Assembly (NCBI GenBank): GCA_949825025.1
Contig: OX463788.1
Location: 620,001 to 684,000 of the forward strand
Origin: Siphlonurus alternatus
Lineage: Eukaryota; Arthropoda; Insecta; Ephemeroptera; Siphlonuridae
Reading direction: 5' to 3'
Length of the DNA stretch: 64,000 nt
Part shown: piece by piece, positions 13,884-27,782 of the stretch
Position numbering within the stretch: position 1 is the stretch's first letter
Layout: each line of letters starts with the position of its first letter
Translations under genes and position numbers: made by a program
The notes under the pieces: model-generated
The model's database searches: none
What the model was told of the DNA's origin: nothing
Seen by the model: only the letters and a program-made list of their open reading frames with translations

Positions 13884-16800
13884 AACTCTGAGGTAGAGTG
13901 TATTGTTCCTATTTTGTATACGCACTTTCAGAATGATTGAATTCCTAATTCAATACAAAAGTTGAATCGGTGTTCACTGCTAGTATGGCATGTGGTTGCC
14001 ACTTCAAAAATTCATAACTAATTTTTAAAAAACCGTAGACACTTTTTGAACGTGTGACGGTTCAAATTAAGTTGAATTTGAATAACGAGAAAAAAAATGT
14101 ATTATCTCTCCTAATTTTTGAACTTGAACTATCCCCCATATACTTAACGTGGGAAAATTAATTAAGTTTGATAATTCACCAGAACTCAACGAATCAGGAT
14201 CGCCACTTTTTGATTGAATCTGAGGTAGGGTATATTGTTTTAATCATAAACCCGCACTTTCAGAATGATTGAATTCCTAACTCAATACAAAAATTGAATC
14301 GGTGTTCGTTGTTAGTGGGGCATGTTTTTGACAATTCAAAAATTCATAATTAATTTTTAAAAAATCGTTGACACTTTTTGAACATGTTTTCACATAGAGG
14401 ATGGTTCAAATTAAGTTGAATTTGAATATCGAGAAAAAATATGTATAATCTCTCCATATTTTTGAATTTCAACTATCCCCCATATACATGGGAAAAGTAG
14501 TCAAGTTTGGTAATTCACCAGAATTCAACGAATCAGGATCGCCACTTTTTGATTGAACTCTGAGGTAGGGTATATTGTTTTTATCTAGTACACGAACTTT
14601 CAGAATGATTGAATTCCTAATTCAATACAAAAGTCGAATCGGTGTTAATTGTTAGTGGGGCATGTTTTTGCCACTTCAGAAATTCATAATTAATTTTTAA
14701 AAAACCGTTGACACTTTTTGAACGTGTTTTCTCATAGAAGATGGTTCAAATTAAGTTGAATTTGAATATCGAGAAAAAATATGTATAATCTCTCCATATT
14801 TTTGAATTTCAACTATCCCCCATATACATGGGAAAAGTAGTCAAGTTTGGTAATTCACCAGAATTCAACGAATCAAGATCGCCACTTTTTGATTAAACTC
14901 TGAGGTAGGGTATATTGTTTTTATCATGTACACGAACTGTCAGAATGATTGAATTCCTAATTGAATACAAAATTCGAATCGGTGTTCATTGTTAGTGGGG
15001 CATGTTTTTGCCACTTCAGAAATTCATAATTAATTTTTAAAAAATCGTTGACACTTTTTGAACGTGTTTTCTCATAGAAGATGGTTCAAATTAAGTTGAA
15101 TTTAAATATCGAGAAAAAATATGTATAATCTCTCCATATTTTTGAATTTGAACTATCCCCCATATACTTAAAATGGAAAAAGTAGTTAAATTTAATAATT
15201 CAACAGAATTCAATGAATTGAGATTGCCACTTTATTATTAAACTTTGAGGTAGGGTATATTGATCTTATCATGTACACGCACTTTCAGAATGATTGAATT
15301 CCTAATTCAATACAAATGTTGAATCGGTGTTCGTTGTTAGTGGGGCATGTTTTTGCCAATTCAGAAATTCATAAATAATTTTTAAAAAATCGTTGACACT
15401 TTTTGAAGGTGTTTTGTCATAGAGGACGATTCAAACTAAGTTGAATTTGAATATCGAGAAAAAATATGTATTATCTCTCCATATTTTTGAATTTGAACTA
15501 TCCCCCATATACATGGGAAAAGTAGTTAAGTTTGATAATTCACCAGAATTCAACGAATCAAGATCGCCACTTTTTGATTAAACTCTGAGGTAGGGTATAT
15601 TGTTTTTATCGTGTACACGAATTTTCAGAATGATTGAATTCCTAATTCAATACAAAAGTCGAATCGGTGTTAATTGTTAGTGGGGCATGTTTTTGCCACT
15701 TCAAAAATTCATAACTAATTTTTAAAAAAATCGTTGACTATTTTTGAAGGTGTTTTGTCATAGAAGACGGTTCAAACTAAGTTTAATTTGAATATCGAGA
15801 AAAAATATGTATTATCTCTCCATATTTTTGAATTTGAACTATCCCCCATATACTTAACATGGGAAAAGTAGTTAAATTTGATAATTCACCAGGATTCAAC
15901 GAATCAAGATCATCACTTTTTGATTAAAGTCTGAGGTAGGGTATATTGTTTTTATCATGTACACGCACTTTCAGAATGATTGATATCCTAATTGAATACA
16001 AAATTCGAATCGGCGTTCATTGTTAGTGGGGCATGTTTTTGCCACTTCAGAAATTCATAATTAATTTTTAAAAAATCGTTGACACATTTTGAACGTGTTT
16101 TCTCATAGAAGATGGTTCAAATTAAGTTGAATTTGAATATCGAGAAAAAATGTGTATAATCTCTCCTTATTTTTGAATTTGAACTATCCCCCGAATACTT
16201 AACATGGGAAAAGTAGTTAAGTTTGATAATTCACCAGAACTCAACGAATCAGGATCGCCACTTTTTGATTGAACTCTGAGGTAGGGTATATTGTTTTAAT
16301 CATGAACCCGCACTTTCAGAATGATTGAATTCCTAACTCAATACAAAAATTGAATCGGTGTTCGTTGTTAGTGGGGCATGTTTTTGCCAATTCAGAAATT
16401 CATAATTAATTTTTAAAAAATCGTTGACACTTTTTGAACGTGTTTTCACATAGAAGATGGTTCAAATTAAGTTAAATTTTAATATATCGAGAAAAAATAT
16501 GTATTATCTCTCCATATTTTTGAATTTGAACTATCCCCCATATACATGGGAAAAGTAGTTAAGTTTGATAATTCACCAGAATTCAACGAATCCAGATCGC
16601 CACTTTTTGATTAAACTCTGAGGTAGGGTATATTGTTTTTATCGTGTACACGAATTTTCAGAATGATTGAATTCTTAATTCAATACAAAAGTCGAATCGG
16701 TGTTAATTGTTAGTGGGGCATGTTTTTGCCACTTCAAAAATTCATAACTAATTTTTAAAAAATCGTTGACTCTTTTTGAAGGTGTTTTGTCATAGAAGAC

Positions 16801-16956
16801 GGTTCAAACTAAGTTGAATTTGAATATCGAGAAAATATGTATTATCTCTCCATATTTTTGAATTTTAACTATCCCCCATATACTTAACATGGGAAAAGTA
16901 GTTAAGTTTGATAATTCACCAGGATTCAACGAATCAAGATCATCACTTTTTGATTA
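13884..16956. repeat. 3,073 bp tandem duplication, copy 2 (nine monomers)
   Basis: This is a direct adjacent repeat of 10811-13883. At its left edge a monomer of the ATCATCAC subtype switches to the AGGTAGAGTGTATTG subtype at the common ACTTTTTGATTA. At its right edge (about 16957) the original AAGTCTGAGG continuation returns, as expected for one unequal exchange. Confidence 0.9.
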
Positions 16957-19900
16957 AAGTCTGAGGTAGGGTATATTGTTTTTATCATGTTCACGCATTT
17001 TCAGAATGATTGATATCCTAATTGAATACAAAATTCGAAACGGTGTTCGTTGTTAGTGGGGCATGTTTTTGCCACTTCAGAAATTCATAATTAATTTTTA
17101 AAAAACCGTTGACACTTTTTGAACGTGGTTCCTCATAGAAGATGGTTCAAATTAAGTTGAATTTGAATATCGAGAAAAAATATGTATAATCTCTCCATAT
17201 TTTTGAATTTCAACTATCCCCCATATACATGGGAAAAGTAGTTACGTTTGATAATTCACCAGATTTTAACGAATCAAGATCGCCACTTTTTGATTAAACT
17301 CTGAGGTAGGGTATATTGTTTTTATCATGTACACGAACTTTCAGAAAGATTGAATTCCTAATTCAATACAAAACTCGAATCGGTGTTCATTGTTAGTGGG
17401 GCATGTTTTTGCCACTTCAGAAATTCATAATTAATTTTTAAAAAACCGTTGAAACTTTTTGAACGTGTGACGGTTCAAATTAAGTTGATTTTGAATATCG
17501 AGAAAAAATATGTATAATCTCTCCATATTTTTGAATTTCAACTATTCCCCATATACATGGGAAAAGTAGTTAAGTTTGATAATTCACCAGATTTCGACGA
17601 ATCAAGATCGCCACTTTTTGATTAAACTCTGAGGTAAGGTATATTGTTTTTATCATGTACACGAACTTTCAGAATGATTGAATTCCTAATTGAATACAAA
17701 ATTCGAATCGGTGTTCATTGTTAGTGGGGCATGTTTTTGCCACTTCAGAAATTCATAATTAATTTTTAAAAAATCGTTGACACTTTTTGAACGTGTTTTC
17801 TCATAGAAGATGGTTCAAATTAAGTTGAATTTGAATATCGAGAAAAAATGTGTATAATCTCTCCTTATTTTTGAATTTGAACAATCCCCCGTATACTTAA
17901 CATGGGAAAAGTAGTTAAGTTTGATAATTCACCAGAACTCAACGAATCAGGATCGCCACTTTTTGATTGAACTCTGAGGTAGGGTATATTGTTTTAATCA
18001 TGAACCCCCACTTTCAGAATGATTGAATTCCTAACAATACAAAAATTGAATCGGTGTTCGTTGTTAGTGGGGCATGTTTTTGCCACTTCAGAAATTCATA
18101 ATTAATTTTTAAAAAACCGTAGACACTTTTTGAACGTGTGACGGTTCAAATTAAGTTGATTTTGAATATCGAGAAAAAATATGTATAATCTCTCCTTATT
18201 TTTGAATTTGAACTATCCCCCGTATACTTAACATGGGAAAAGTAGTTAAGTTTGATAATTCAACAGAATGAAATGAATCGAAATTGCCACTTTTTTATTG
18301 AACTCTGAGGTAGGGTATATTGTTCTCATCATGTACACGCACTTTCAAAATGATTGAATTCCAAATTCAATACAAAAGTTGAATCGGTGTTCGCTGCTAG
18401 TATGGCATATGGTTGCCACTTCAAAAATTCATAACTAATTTTTAAAAAACTGTAGACACTTTTAGAACGTGTGACGGTTCAAATTAAGTTGAATTTGAAT
18501 AACGAGAAAAAATATGAATTATCTCTCCTAATTTTTGAACTTGAACTATCCCCCATATACTTAACGTGGGAAAAGTAGTTAAGTTTGATAATTCACCAGA
18601 ACTCAACGAATCAGTATCGCCACTTTTTGATTGAACTCTGAGGTAGGGTATATTGTTTTAATCATGAACCCGCACTTTCAGAATGATTGAATTCCTAACT
18701 CAATAAAAAAATTGAATCGGTGTTCGTTGTTAGTGGGGCATGTTTTTGCCACTTCAGAAATTCATAATTAATTTTTAAAAAATCGTTGACACTTTTTGAA
18801 CGTGTTTTCTCATAGAAGATGGTTCAAATTAAGTTGAATTTAAATATCGAGAAAAAATATGTATAATCTCTCCATATTTTTGAATTTGAACTATCCCCCA
18901 TATACTTAAAATGGAAAAAGTAGTTAAATTTGATAATTCAACAGAATTCAATGAATTGAGATTGCCACTTTATTATTAAACTCTGAGGTAGGGTATATTG
19001 ATCTTATCATGTACACGCACTTTCAGAATGATTGAATTCCTAATTCAATACAAATGTTGAATCGGTGTTCGTTGTTAGTGGGGCATGTTTTTGCCACTTC
19101 AGAAATTCATAAATAATTTTTAAAAAATCGTTGACACTTTTTGAAGGTGTTTTGTCATAGAATACGGTTCAAACTAAGTTGAATTTGAATATCGAGAAAA
19201 AATATGTATTATCTCTCCAAATTTTTGAATTTGAACTATCCCCCATATACTTAACATGGGAAAAGTAGTTAAGTTTGATAATTCACCAGGATTAAACGAA
19301 TCAAGATCATCACTTTTTGATTAAAGTCTGAGGTAGGGTATATTGTTTTTATCATGTACACGCACTTTCAGAATGATTGATATCCTAATTCAATACAAAA
19401 TTCGGATCGGTGTTCATTGTAAGTGGGGCATGTTTTTGCCACTTCCAAATTTCATAACTAATTTTTAAAAAAGCGTTGACACTTTTTAAACGTGTTTTCT
19501 TATGGAGGACAGTTCAAATTAAGTTGAATTTGAATAACGAGAAATAATATGTATTATCTATCCTTTTTTTTTGAATTTGAACTATCCCCCATATACTTAA
19601 CATTGGAAAAGTAATTAAGTTTGATAATTCACTAGGATTCAACGAATCAAGATCATAACTTTTTGATTAAAGTCTGAGGTAGAATATATTGTTTTTATCA
19701 TGTACACGCACTTTCAGAATGATTGATATCCTTATTCAATACAAAATTCGAATCGGTGTTCATTGTTAGTGGGGCATGTTTTTGCCACTTCAAAATTTCA
19801 TAACTAATTTTTAAAAAATCGTTGACACTTTTTGAACGTGTTTTCACATAGAGGATGGTTCAAATTAAGTTGAATTTGAATATCGAGAAAAAAATTTGTA

Positions 19901-22900
19901 TTATCTCTCCATATTTTTGAATTTGAACTATCCCCCATATACATGGGAAAAGTAGTTAAGTTTGATAATTCACCAGAAATCAACGAATCAAGATCGCCAC
20001 TTTTTGATTAAACTCTGAGGTAGGGTATATTGTTTTTATCGTGTACACGAATTTTCAGAATGATTGAATTCCTAATTCAATACAAAAGTCGAATCGGTGT
20101 TAATTGTTAGTGGGGCATGTTTTTGCCACTTCAAAAATTCATAACTAATTTTTAAAAAAATCGTTGACTCTTTTTAAAGGTGTTTTGTCATAGAGGACGG
20201 TTCAAACTAAGTTGAATTTGAATATCGAGAAAAAATATGTATTATCTCTCCATATTTTTTAATTTGAACTATCCCCCATATACTTAACATGGGAAAAGTA
20301 GTTAAGTTTGATAATTCACCAGGATTCAACGAATCAAGATCATCACTTTTTGATTAAAGTCTGAGGTAGGGTATATTGTTTTTATCATGTACACGCACTT
20401 TCAGAATGATTGATATCCTAATTGAATACAAAATTCGAATCGGTGTTCATTGTTAGTGGGGCATGTTTTTGCCACTTCAGAAATTCATAATTACTTTTTA
20501 AAAAATCGTTGACACTTTTTGAACGTGTTTTCTCATAGAAGATGGTTCAAATTAAGTTGAATTTGAATATCGAGAAAAATGTGTATAATCTCTCCTTATT
20601 TTTGAATTTGAACTATCCCCCGTATACTTAACATGGGAAAAGTAGTTAAGTTTGATAATTCACCAGAACTCAACGAATCAGGATCGCCACTTTTTGATTG
20701 AACTCTGAGGTAGGGTATATTGTTTTAATCATGAACATGCACTTTCAGAATGATTGAATTCCTAACTCAATTAAAAAATTGAATCGGTGTTCGTTGTTAG
20801 TGGGGCATGTTTTTGCCACTTCAGAAATTCATAATTAATTTTTAAAAAATCGTTGACACTTTTTGAACGTGTTTTCTCATAGAAGATGGTTCAAATTAAG
20901 TTGAATTAAAATATCGAGAAAAAATATGTATAATCTCTCCATATTTTTGAATTTGAACTATCCCCCATATACTTAAAATGGAAAAAGTAGTTAAATTTGA
21001 TAATTCAACAGAATTCAATGAATTGAGATTGCCACTTTATTTTTAAACTCTGAGGTAGGGTATATTGATCTTATCATGTACACGCACTTTCAGAATGATT
21101 GAATTCCTAATTTAATACAAATGTTGAATCGGTGTTCGTTGTTAGTGGGGCATGTTTTTGACACTTCAGAAATTCATAAATAATTTTTAAAAAATCGTTG
21201 ACACTTTTTGAAGGTGTTTTGTCATAGAGGACGGTTCAAACTAAGTTGAATTTGAATATCGAGAAAAAATATGTATTATCTCTCCATATTTTTGAATTTG
21301 AACTATCCCCCATATACTTAACATGGGAAAAGTAGTTAAGTTTGGTAATTCACCAGGATTCAACGAATCAAGATCATCACTTTTTGATTAAAGTCTGAGG
21401 TAGGGTATATTGTTTTTATCATGTACACGCACTTTCAGAATGATTGATATCCTAATTCAATACAAAATTCGAATCGGTGTTCATTGTAAGTGAGGCATGT
21501 TTTTGCCACTTCCAAATTTCATAACTAATTTTTTAAAAAGCGTTGACACTTTTTAAACGTGTTTTCTTATGGAGGACAGTTCAAATTAAGTTGAATTTGA
21601 ATAACGAGAAATAATATGTATTATCTATCCTTTTTTTTTTAATTTGAACTATCCCCCATATACTTAACATTGGAAAAGTAATTAAGTTTGATAATTCACC
21701 AGAACTCAACGAATCAGGATCGCCACTTTTTGATTGAACTCTGAGGTAGGGTATATTGTTTTAATCATGAACATGCACTTTCAGAATGATTGAATTCCTA
21801 ACTCAATTAAAAAATTGAATCGGTGTTCGTTGTTAGTGGGGCATGTTTTTGCCACTTCAGAAATTCATAATTAATTTTTAAAAAATCGTTGACACTTTTT
21901 GAACGTGTTTTCTCATAGAAGATGGTTCAAATTAAGTTGAATTAAAATATCGAGAAAAAATATGTATAATCTCTCCATATTTTTGAATTTGAACTATCCC
22001 CCATATACTTAAAATGGAAAAAGTAGTTAAATTTGATAATTCAACAGAATTCAATGAATTGAGATTGCCACTTTATTATTAAACTCTGAGGTAGGGTATA
22101 TTGATCTTATCTGTACACGCACTTTCAGAATGATTGAATTCCTAATTCAATACAAATGTTGAATCGGTGTTCGTTGTTAGTGGGGCATGTTTTTGACACT
22201 TCAGAAATTCATAAATAATTTTTAAAAAATCGTTGACACTTTTTGAAGGTGTTTTGTCATAGAGGACGGTTCAAACTAAGTTGAATTTGAATATCGAGAA
22301 AAAATATGTATTATCTCTCCATATTTTTGAATTTGAACTATCCCCCATATACTTAACATGGGAAAAGTAGTTAAGTTTGATAATTCACCAGGATTCAACG
22401 AATCAAGATCATCACTTTTTGATTAAAGTCTGAGGTAGGGTATATTGTTTTTATCATGTACACGCACTTTCAGAATGATTGATATCCTAATTCAATACAA
22501 AATTCGAATCGGTGTTCATTGTAAGTGAGGCATGTTTTTGCCACTTCCAAATTTCATAACTAATTTTTAAAAAAGCGTTGACACTTTTTAAACGTGTTTT
22601 CTTATGGAGTACAGTTCAAATTAAGTTGAATTTGAATAACGAGAAATAATATGTATTATCTATCCTTTTTTTTTTTTAATTTGAACTATCCCCCATATAC
22701 TTAACATTGGAAAAGTAATTAAGTTTGATAATTAACCAGGATTCAACGAATCAAAATCATCACATTTTGATTAAAGTCTGAGGTAGGGTATATTGTTTTT
22801 ATCATGTACACGCGCTTTCAGAATGATTGATATCCTTATTCAATACAAAATTTGAATCGGTGTTCATTGTTAGTGGGGCATGTTTTTGCCACTTCAAAAT

Positions 22901-25900
22901 TTCATAACTAATTTTTAAAAAATCGTTGACACTTTTTGAACGTGTTTTCACATAGAGGATGGTTCAAATTAAGTTGAATTTGAATATCGAGAAAAAAATA
23001 TGTATTATCTCTCCATATTTTTGAATTTGAACTATCAACCGTATACATGGGAAAAGTAGTTAAGTGTGATAATTCACCAGAATTCAACGAATCAAGATCG
23101 CCACTTTTTGATTAAACTCTGAGGTAGGGTATATTGTTTTTATCGTGTACACGAATTTTCAGAATGATTGAATTCCTAATTCAATACAAAAGTCGAATCG
23201 GTGTTAATTGTTAGTGGGGCATGTTTTTGCCACTTCAGAAATTCATAATTAATTTTTATAAAATCGTTGACACTTTTTGAACGTGTTTTCTCATAGAAGA
23301 TGGTTCAAATTAAGTTGAATTTGAATATCGAGAAAAAATGTGTATAATCTCTCCTTATTTTTGAATTTGAACTATCCCCCGTATACTTAACATGGGAAAA
23401 GTAGTTAAGTTTGATAATTCACCAGAATTCAACGAATCAAGATCGCCACTTTTTGATTAAATTCTGAGGTAGGGTATATTGTTTTTATCGTGTACACGAA
23501 TTTTCAGAATGATTGAATTCCTAATTCAATACAAAAGTCGAATCGGTGTTAATTGTTAGTGGGGCATGTTTTTGCCACTTCAAAATATCATAACTAATTT
23601 TTAAAAAATCGTTGACTCTTTTTGAAGGTGTTTTGTCATAGAGGACGGTTCAAACTAAGTTGAATTTGAATATCGAGAAAAAATATGTATTATCTCTCCA
23701 TATTTTTGAATTTGAACTATCCCCCATATACATGGGAAAAGTAGTTAAGTTTGATAATTCACCAGGATTCAACGAATCAAGATCATTACTTTTTGATTAA
23801 AGTCTGAGGTAGGGTATATTGTTTTTATCATGTACACGCACTTTCAGAATGATTGATATCCTAATTGAATACAAAATTCGAATCGGTGTTCATTGTTAGT
23901 GGGGCATGTTTTTGCCACTTCAGAAATTCATAATTAATTTTTAAAAAATCGTTGACACTTTTTGAACGTGTTTTCTCATAGAAGATGGTTCAAATTAAGT
24001 TGAATTTGAATATCGAGAAAAAATGTGTATTATCTCTCCATATTTTTGAATTTGAACTATCCCCCATATACATGGGAAAAGTAGTTAAGTTTGATAATTC
24101 ACCAGAATTCAACGAATCAAGATCGCCACTTTTTAATTAAACTCTGAGGTAGGGTATATTGTTTTTATCGTGCACACGAATTTTCAGAATGATTGAATTC
24201 CTAATTCAATACAAAAGTCGAATCGGTGTTCATTGTAAGTGAGGCATGTTTTTGCCACTTCCAAATTTCATAACTAATTTTTAAAAAAGCGTTGACACTT
24301 TTTAAACGTGTTTTCTTATGGAGGACAGTTCAAATTAAGTTGAATTTGAATAACGAGAAATAATATGTATTATCTATTCTTTTTTTTGAATTTGAACTAT
24401 CCCCCATATACTTAACATTGGAAAAGTAATTAAGTTTGATAATTCACCAGGATTCAATGAATCAAGATCATCACTTTTTGATTAAAGTCTGAGGTAGGGT
24501 ATATTGTTTTTATCATGTACACGCGCTTTTAGAATGATTGATGTCCTTATTCAATACAAAATTCGAATCGGTGTTCATTGTTAGTGGGGCATGTTTTTGC
24601 CACTTCAAAATTTCATAACTAATTTTTAAAAAATCGTTGACACTTTTTGAACGTGTTTTCACATAGAGGATGGTTCAAATTAAGTTGAATTTGAATATCG
24701 AGAAAAAAATATGTATTATCTCTCCATATTTTTGAATTTGAACTATCCCCCATATACATGGGAAAAGTAGTTAAGTTTGATAATTCACCAGAATTCAACG
24801 AATCAAGATCGCCACTTTTTGATTAAATTCTGAGGTAGGGTATATTGTTTTTATCGTGTACACGAATTTTCAGAATGATTGAATTCCTAATTCAATACAA
24901 AAGTCGAATCGGTGTTAATTGTTAGTGGGGCATGTTTTTGCCACTTCAAAATATCATAACTAATTTTTAAAATATCGTTGACTCTTTTTGAAGGTGTTTT
25001 GTCATAGAGGACGGTTCAAACGAAGTTGAATTTGAATATCGAGAAAAAATATGTATTATCTCTCCATATTTTTGAATTTGAACTATCCCCCATATACATG
25101 GGAAAAGTAGTTAAGTTTGATAATTCACCAGGATTCAACGAATCAAGATCATTACTTTTTGATTAAAGTCTGAGGTAGGGTATATTGTTTTTATCATGTA
25201 CACGCACTTTCAGAATGATTGATATCCTAATTGAATACAAAATTCGAATCGGTGTTCATTGTTAGTGGGGCATTTTTTTGCTACTTCAGAAATTCATAAT
25301 TAATTTTTAAAAAATCGTTGACACTTTTTGAACGTGTTTTCTCATAGAAGATGGTTCAAATTAAGTTGAATTTGAATATCGAGAAAAAATGTGTATAATC
25401 TCTCCTTATTTTTGAATTTGAACTATCCCCCGTATACTTAACATGGGAAAAGTAGTTAAGTTTGATAATTCACCTGAACTCAACGAATCAGGATCGCCAC
25501 TTTTTGATTGAACTCTGAGGTAGGGTATATTGTTTTAATCATGAAACCGCACTTTCAGAATGATTGAATTCCTAACTCAATTAAAAAATTGAATCGGTGT
25601 TCGTTGTTAGTGGGGCATGTTTTTGCCACTTCAGAAATTCATAATTAATTTTTAAAAAATCGTTGACACTTTTTGAACGTGTTTTCTCATAGAAGATGGT
25701 TCAAATTAAGTTGAATTAAAATATCGAGAAAAAATATGTATAATCTCTCCATATTTTTGAATTTGAACTATCCCCCATATACATGGGAAAAGTAGTTAAG
25801 TTTGATAATTCACCAGAATTCAACGAATCAAGATCGCCACTTTTTGATTAAACTCTGAGGTAGGGTATATTGTTTTTATCGTGCACACTAATTTTCAGAA

Positions 25901-26808
25901 TGATTGAATTCCTAATTCAATACAAAAGTCGAATCGGTGTTCATTGTAAGTGAGGCATGTTTTTGCCACTTCCAAATTTCATAACTAATTTTTAAAAAAG
26001 CGTTGACACTTTTTAAACGTGTTTTCTTATGGAGGACAGTTCAAATTAAGTTGAATTTGAATAACGAGAAATAATATGTATTATCTATTCTTTTTTTTTT
26101 GAATTTGAACTATCCCCCATATACTTAACATTGGAAAAGTAATTAAGTTTGATAATTCACCAGGATTCAATGAATCAAGATCATCACTTTTTGATTAAAG
26201 TCTGAGGTAGGGTATATTGTTTTTATCATGTACACGCGCTTTCAGAATGATTGATATCCTTATTCAATACAAAATTCGAATCGGTGTTCATTGTTAGTGG
26301 GGCATGTTTTTGCCACTTCAAAATTTCGTAACTAATTTTTAAAAAATCGTTGACACTTTTTGAACGTGTTTTCACATAGAGGATGGTTCAAATTAAGTTG
26401 AATTTGAATATCGAGAAAAAAATATGTATTATCTCTCCATATTTTTGAATTTGAACTATCCCCCATATACATGGGAAAAGTAGTTAAGTTTGATAATTCA
26501 CCAGAATTCAACGAATCAAGATCGCCACTTTTTGATTAAACTCTGAGGTAGGGTATATTGTTTTAATCGTGTACACGAATTTTCAGAATGATTGAATTCC
26601 TAATTCAATACAAAAGTCAAATCGGTGTTAATTGTTAGTGGGGCATGTTTTTGCCACTTCAAAAATTCATGACTAATTTTTAAAAAAATCGTTGACTCTT
26701 TTTGAAGGTGTTTTGTCATAGAGGACGGTTCAAACTAAGTTTAATTTGAATATCGAGAAAAAATATGTATTATCTCTCCATATTTTTGAATTTGAACTAT
26801 ACCCCATA

Positions 26809-26812
26809 TACT
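26809..26812. repeat. Target-site duplication of LTR element, left copy (TACT)
   Basis: TACT immediately precedes the LTR terminus TGTAATAGG, and TACT also follows the other LTR at 34484. Both lie in the satellite motif CATATACTTAACATGGG, so the insertion keeps the monomer in phase. A 4 bp duplication is normal for Gypsy elements. Confidence 0.85.
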
Positions 26813-27275
26813 TGTAATAGGCCTTTCCTATTACTTTATATGTTCGATGGGTTGCTGGAGTAATTATTACAATTAATAATTCGGTGTACGTGTAAGGGTT
26901 TTATGGTTTTTATTTATAAACACAAGATTATAATAAAGTAAACCCCTTTATAAAATATGAGAATGTGTATTAGTAATTATGAATATTATTGTGGCTCTAG
27001 TATAAGATGCTGTGTGGAGAGCAGGCTACAGCTCAGACTGCTCAACCACGAATGCCCTCTCTCGGGCAGGCGGTAGCGCGCGGCACAGCTCACTCTTCTC
27101 GCTCCCCCTGCTGAGGTTGCATTTCCCACATGCAGCTAGCTGCCAGTAGTTTTCCACTGCCTGGCTGGCGTCTGCACGGCGGTAATAGGAGACTTGAATG
27201 CTCCGGTTGTGCGATACTCGCACTCATGTTGTCTGAGAGACAAAGTTCTACCAAGCATAGAACTAGCATCTTACA
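26813..27275 (-). repeat. 3' LTR of Gypsy element
   Basis: 463 bp, bounded by TG and CA, matching 34021-34483 except for four bases: AAGGG versus ATGGG, CCCC versus CCAA (two positions), and CTCACTC versus CTCGCTC. In element sense the first half (U3) is GC-rich and the second half (R-U5) is AT-rich. An AATAAA polyadenylation signal lies at 26909-26914. The end point of the internal antisense fragment suggests that R begins near 27017, giving U3 of about 258 bp and R-U5 of about 205 bp. Confidence 0.95.
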
Positions 27276-27288
27276 CGTCCCCCTTCAG
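27276..27288 (-). promoter_or_regulatory. Polypurine tract for plus-strand priming
   Basis: In element sense the bases just before the 3' LTR read CTGAAGGGGGACG, a short purine run directly adjoining the LTR 5' end. This is the expected position and composition for the PPT that primes plus-strand synthesis. Confidence 0.8.
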
Positions 27289-27782
27289 AAAAAATAGACC
27301 GTCCCGTGTCTATATAAATATAAGGGTTAGTTTACAGACATAGTTATAAAATAATATCTTTGATTTTTTTTTTTTGTATTTAAAAATTGAAATTTATTAT
27401 ATTTTTTATTTATTGATATAATTGTATAAATTATATTGATTGAATAATTGCTATTTCAAAGATATTATTTGTCACATTGCTTACAGTTGTATAAAATTAG
27501 ATATTATGATAAAAATTTAAATTTTTTTTTTAATTATTGCTTATAATACGATCAACATTTTTTGCAGTTATTATTAAATGAACATAGGCATTTCTTGGAT
27601 TGCATAAACATATTTTGATTTGAAAAATTATGTTGATGTATTATAGCCTTCATTTGACATTTTAATATAAAATTAATATAGAAATGAATAAAAAATATAA
27701 AATTTATAAGAGAATAATGGTATGAAACTAAGATTTCTATTTATTACATGCTCACATATGGATTAATTGTTGCTATAATTCC
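27289..27782. other. AT-rich untranslated region between accessory ORF and PPT
   Basis: About 490 bp, very AT-rich with long T and A runs (for example around 27366-27378). I see no open frame of note, no repeat shared with the satellite and no recognisable regulatory element. It is probably 3' untranslated sequence of the Gypsy element. Confidence 0.6.

Larger units (their letters stand above)
1..26812. repeat. Satellite array, ~343 bp monomer, left block
   Basis: Head-to-tail monomers start with TGGGGCATGTTTTTGCC at about 344, 690, 1030, 1372, 1714, 2057, 2398 and onward, a spacing of about 342-345 bp. The monomer is strongly AT-rich. Recurrent landmarks are AAAAATCGTTGACAC, GAATTTGAATATCGAG, the C-rich CTATCCCCCATATAC, GTAGTTAAGTTTGATAATTC, CTGAGGTAGGGTATATTG and CGAATCGGTGTT. 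Several subfamilies alternate. Diagnostic differences are CCCATATACATGGG versus a form with four extra bases (TTAA), GAATTC versus GAACTC, ATCGCC versus ATCATC, and a shorter monomer (~331 bp) with TATGGCATGTGGTTGCC that lacks about 15 bp after GAACGTGTG. No coding capacity is conserved; small ORFs occur only in some monomers. The array ends inside a monomer where the LTR element is inserted. Confidence 0.97.
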
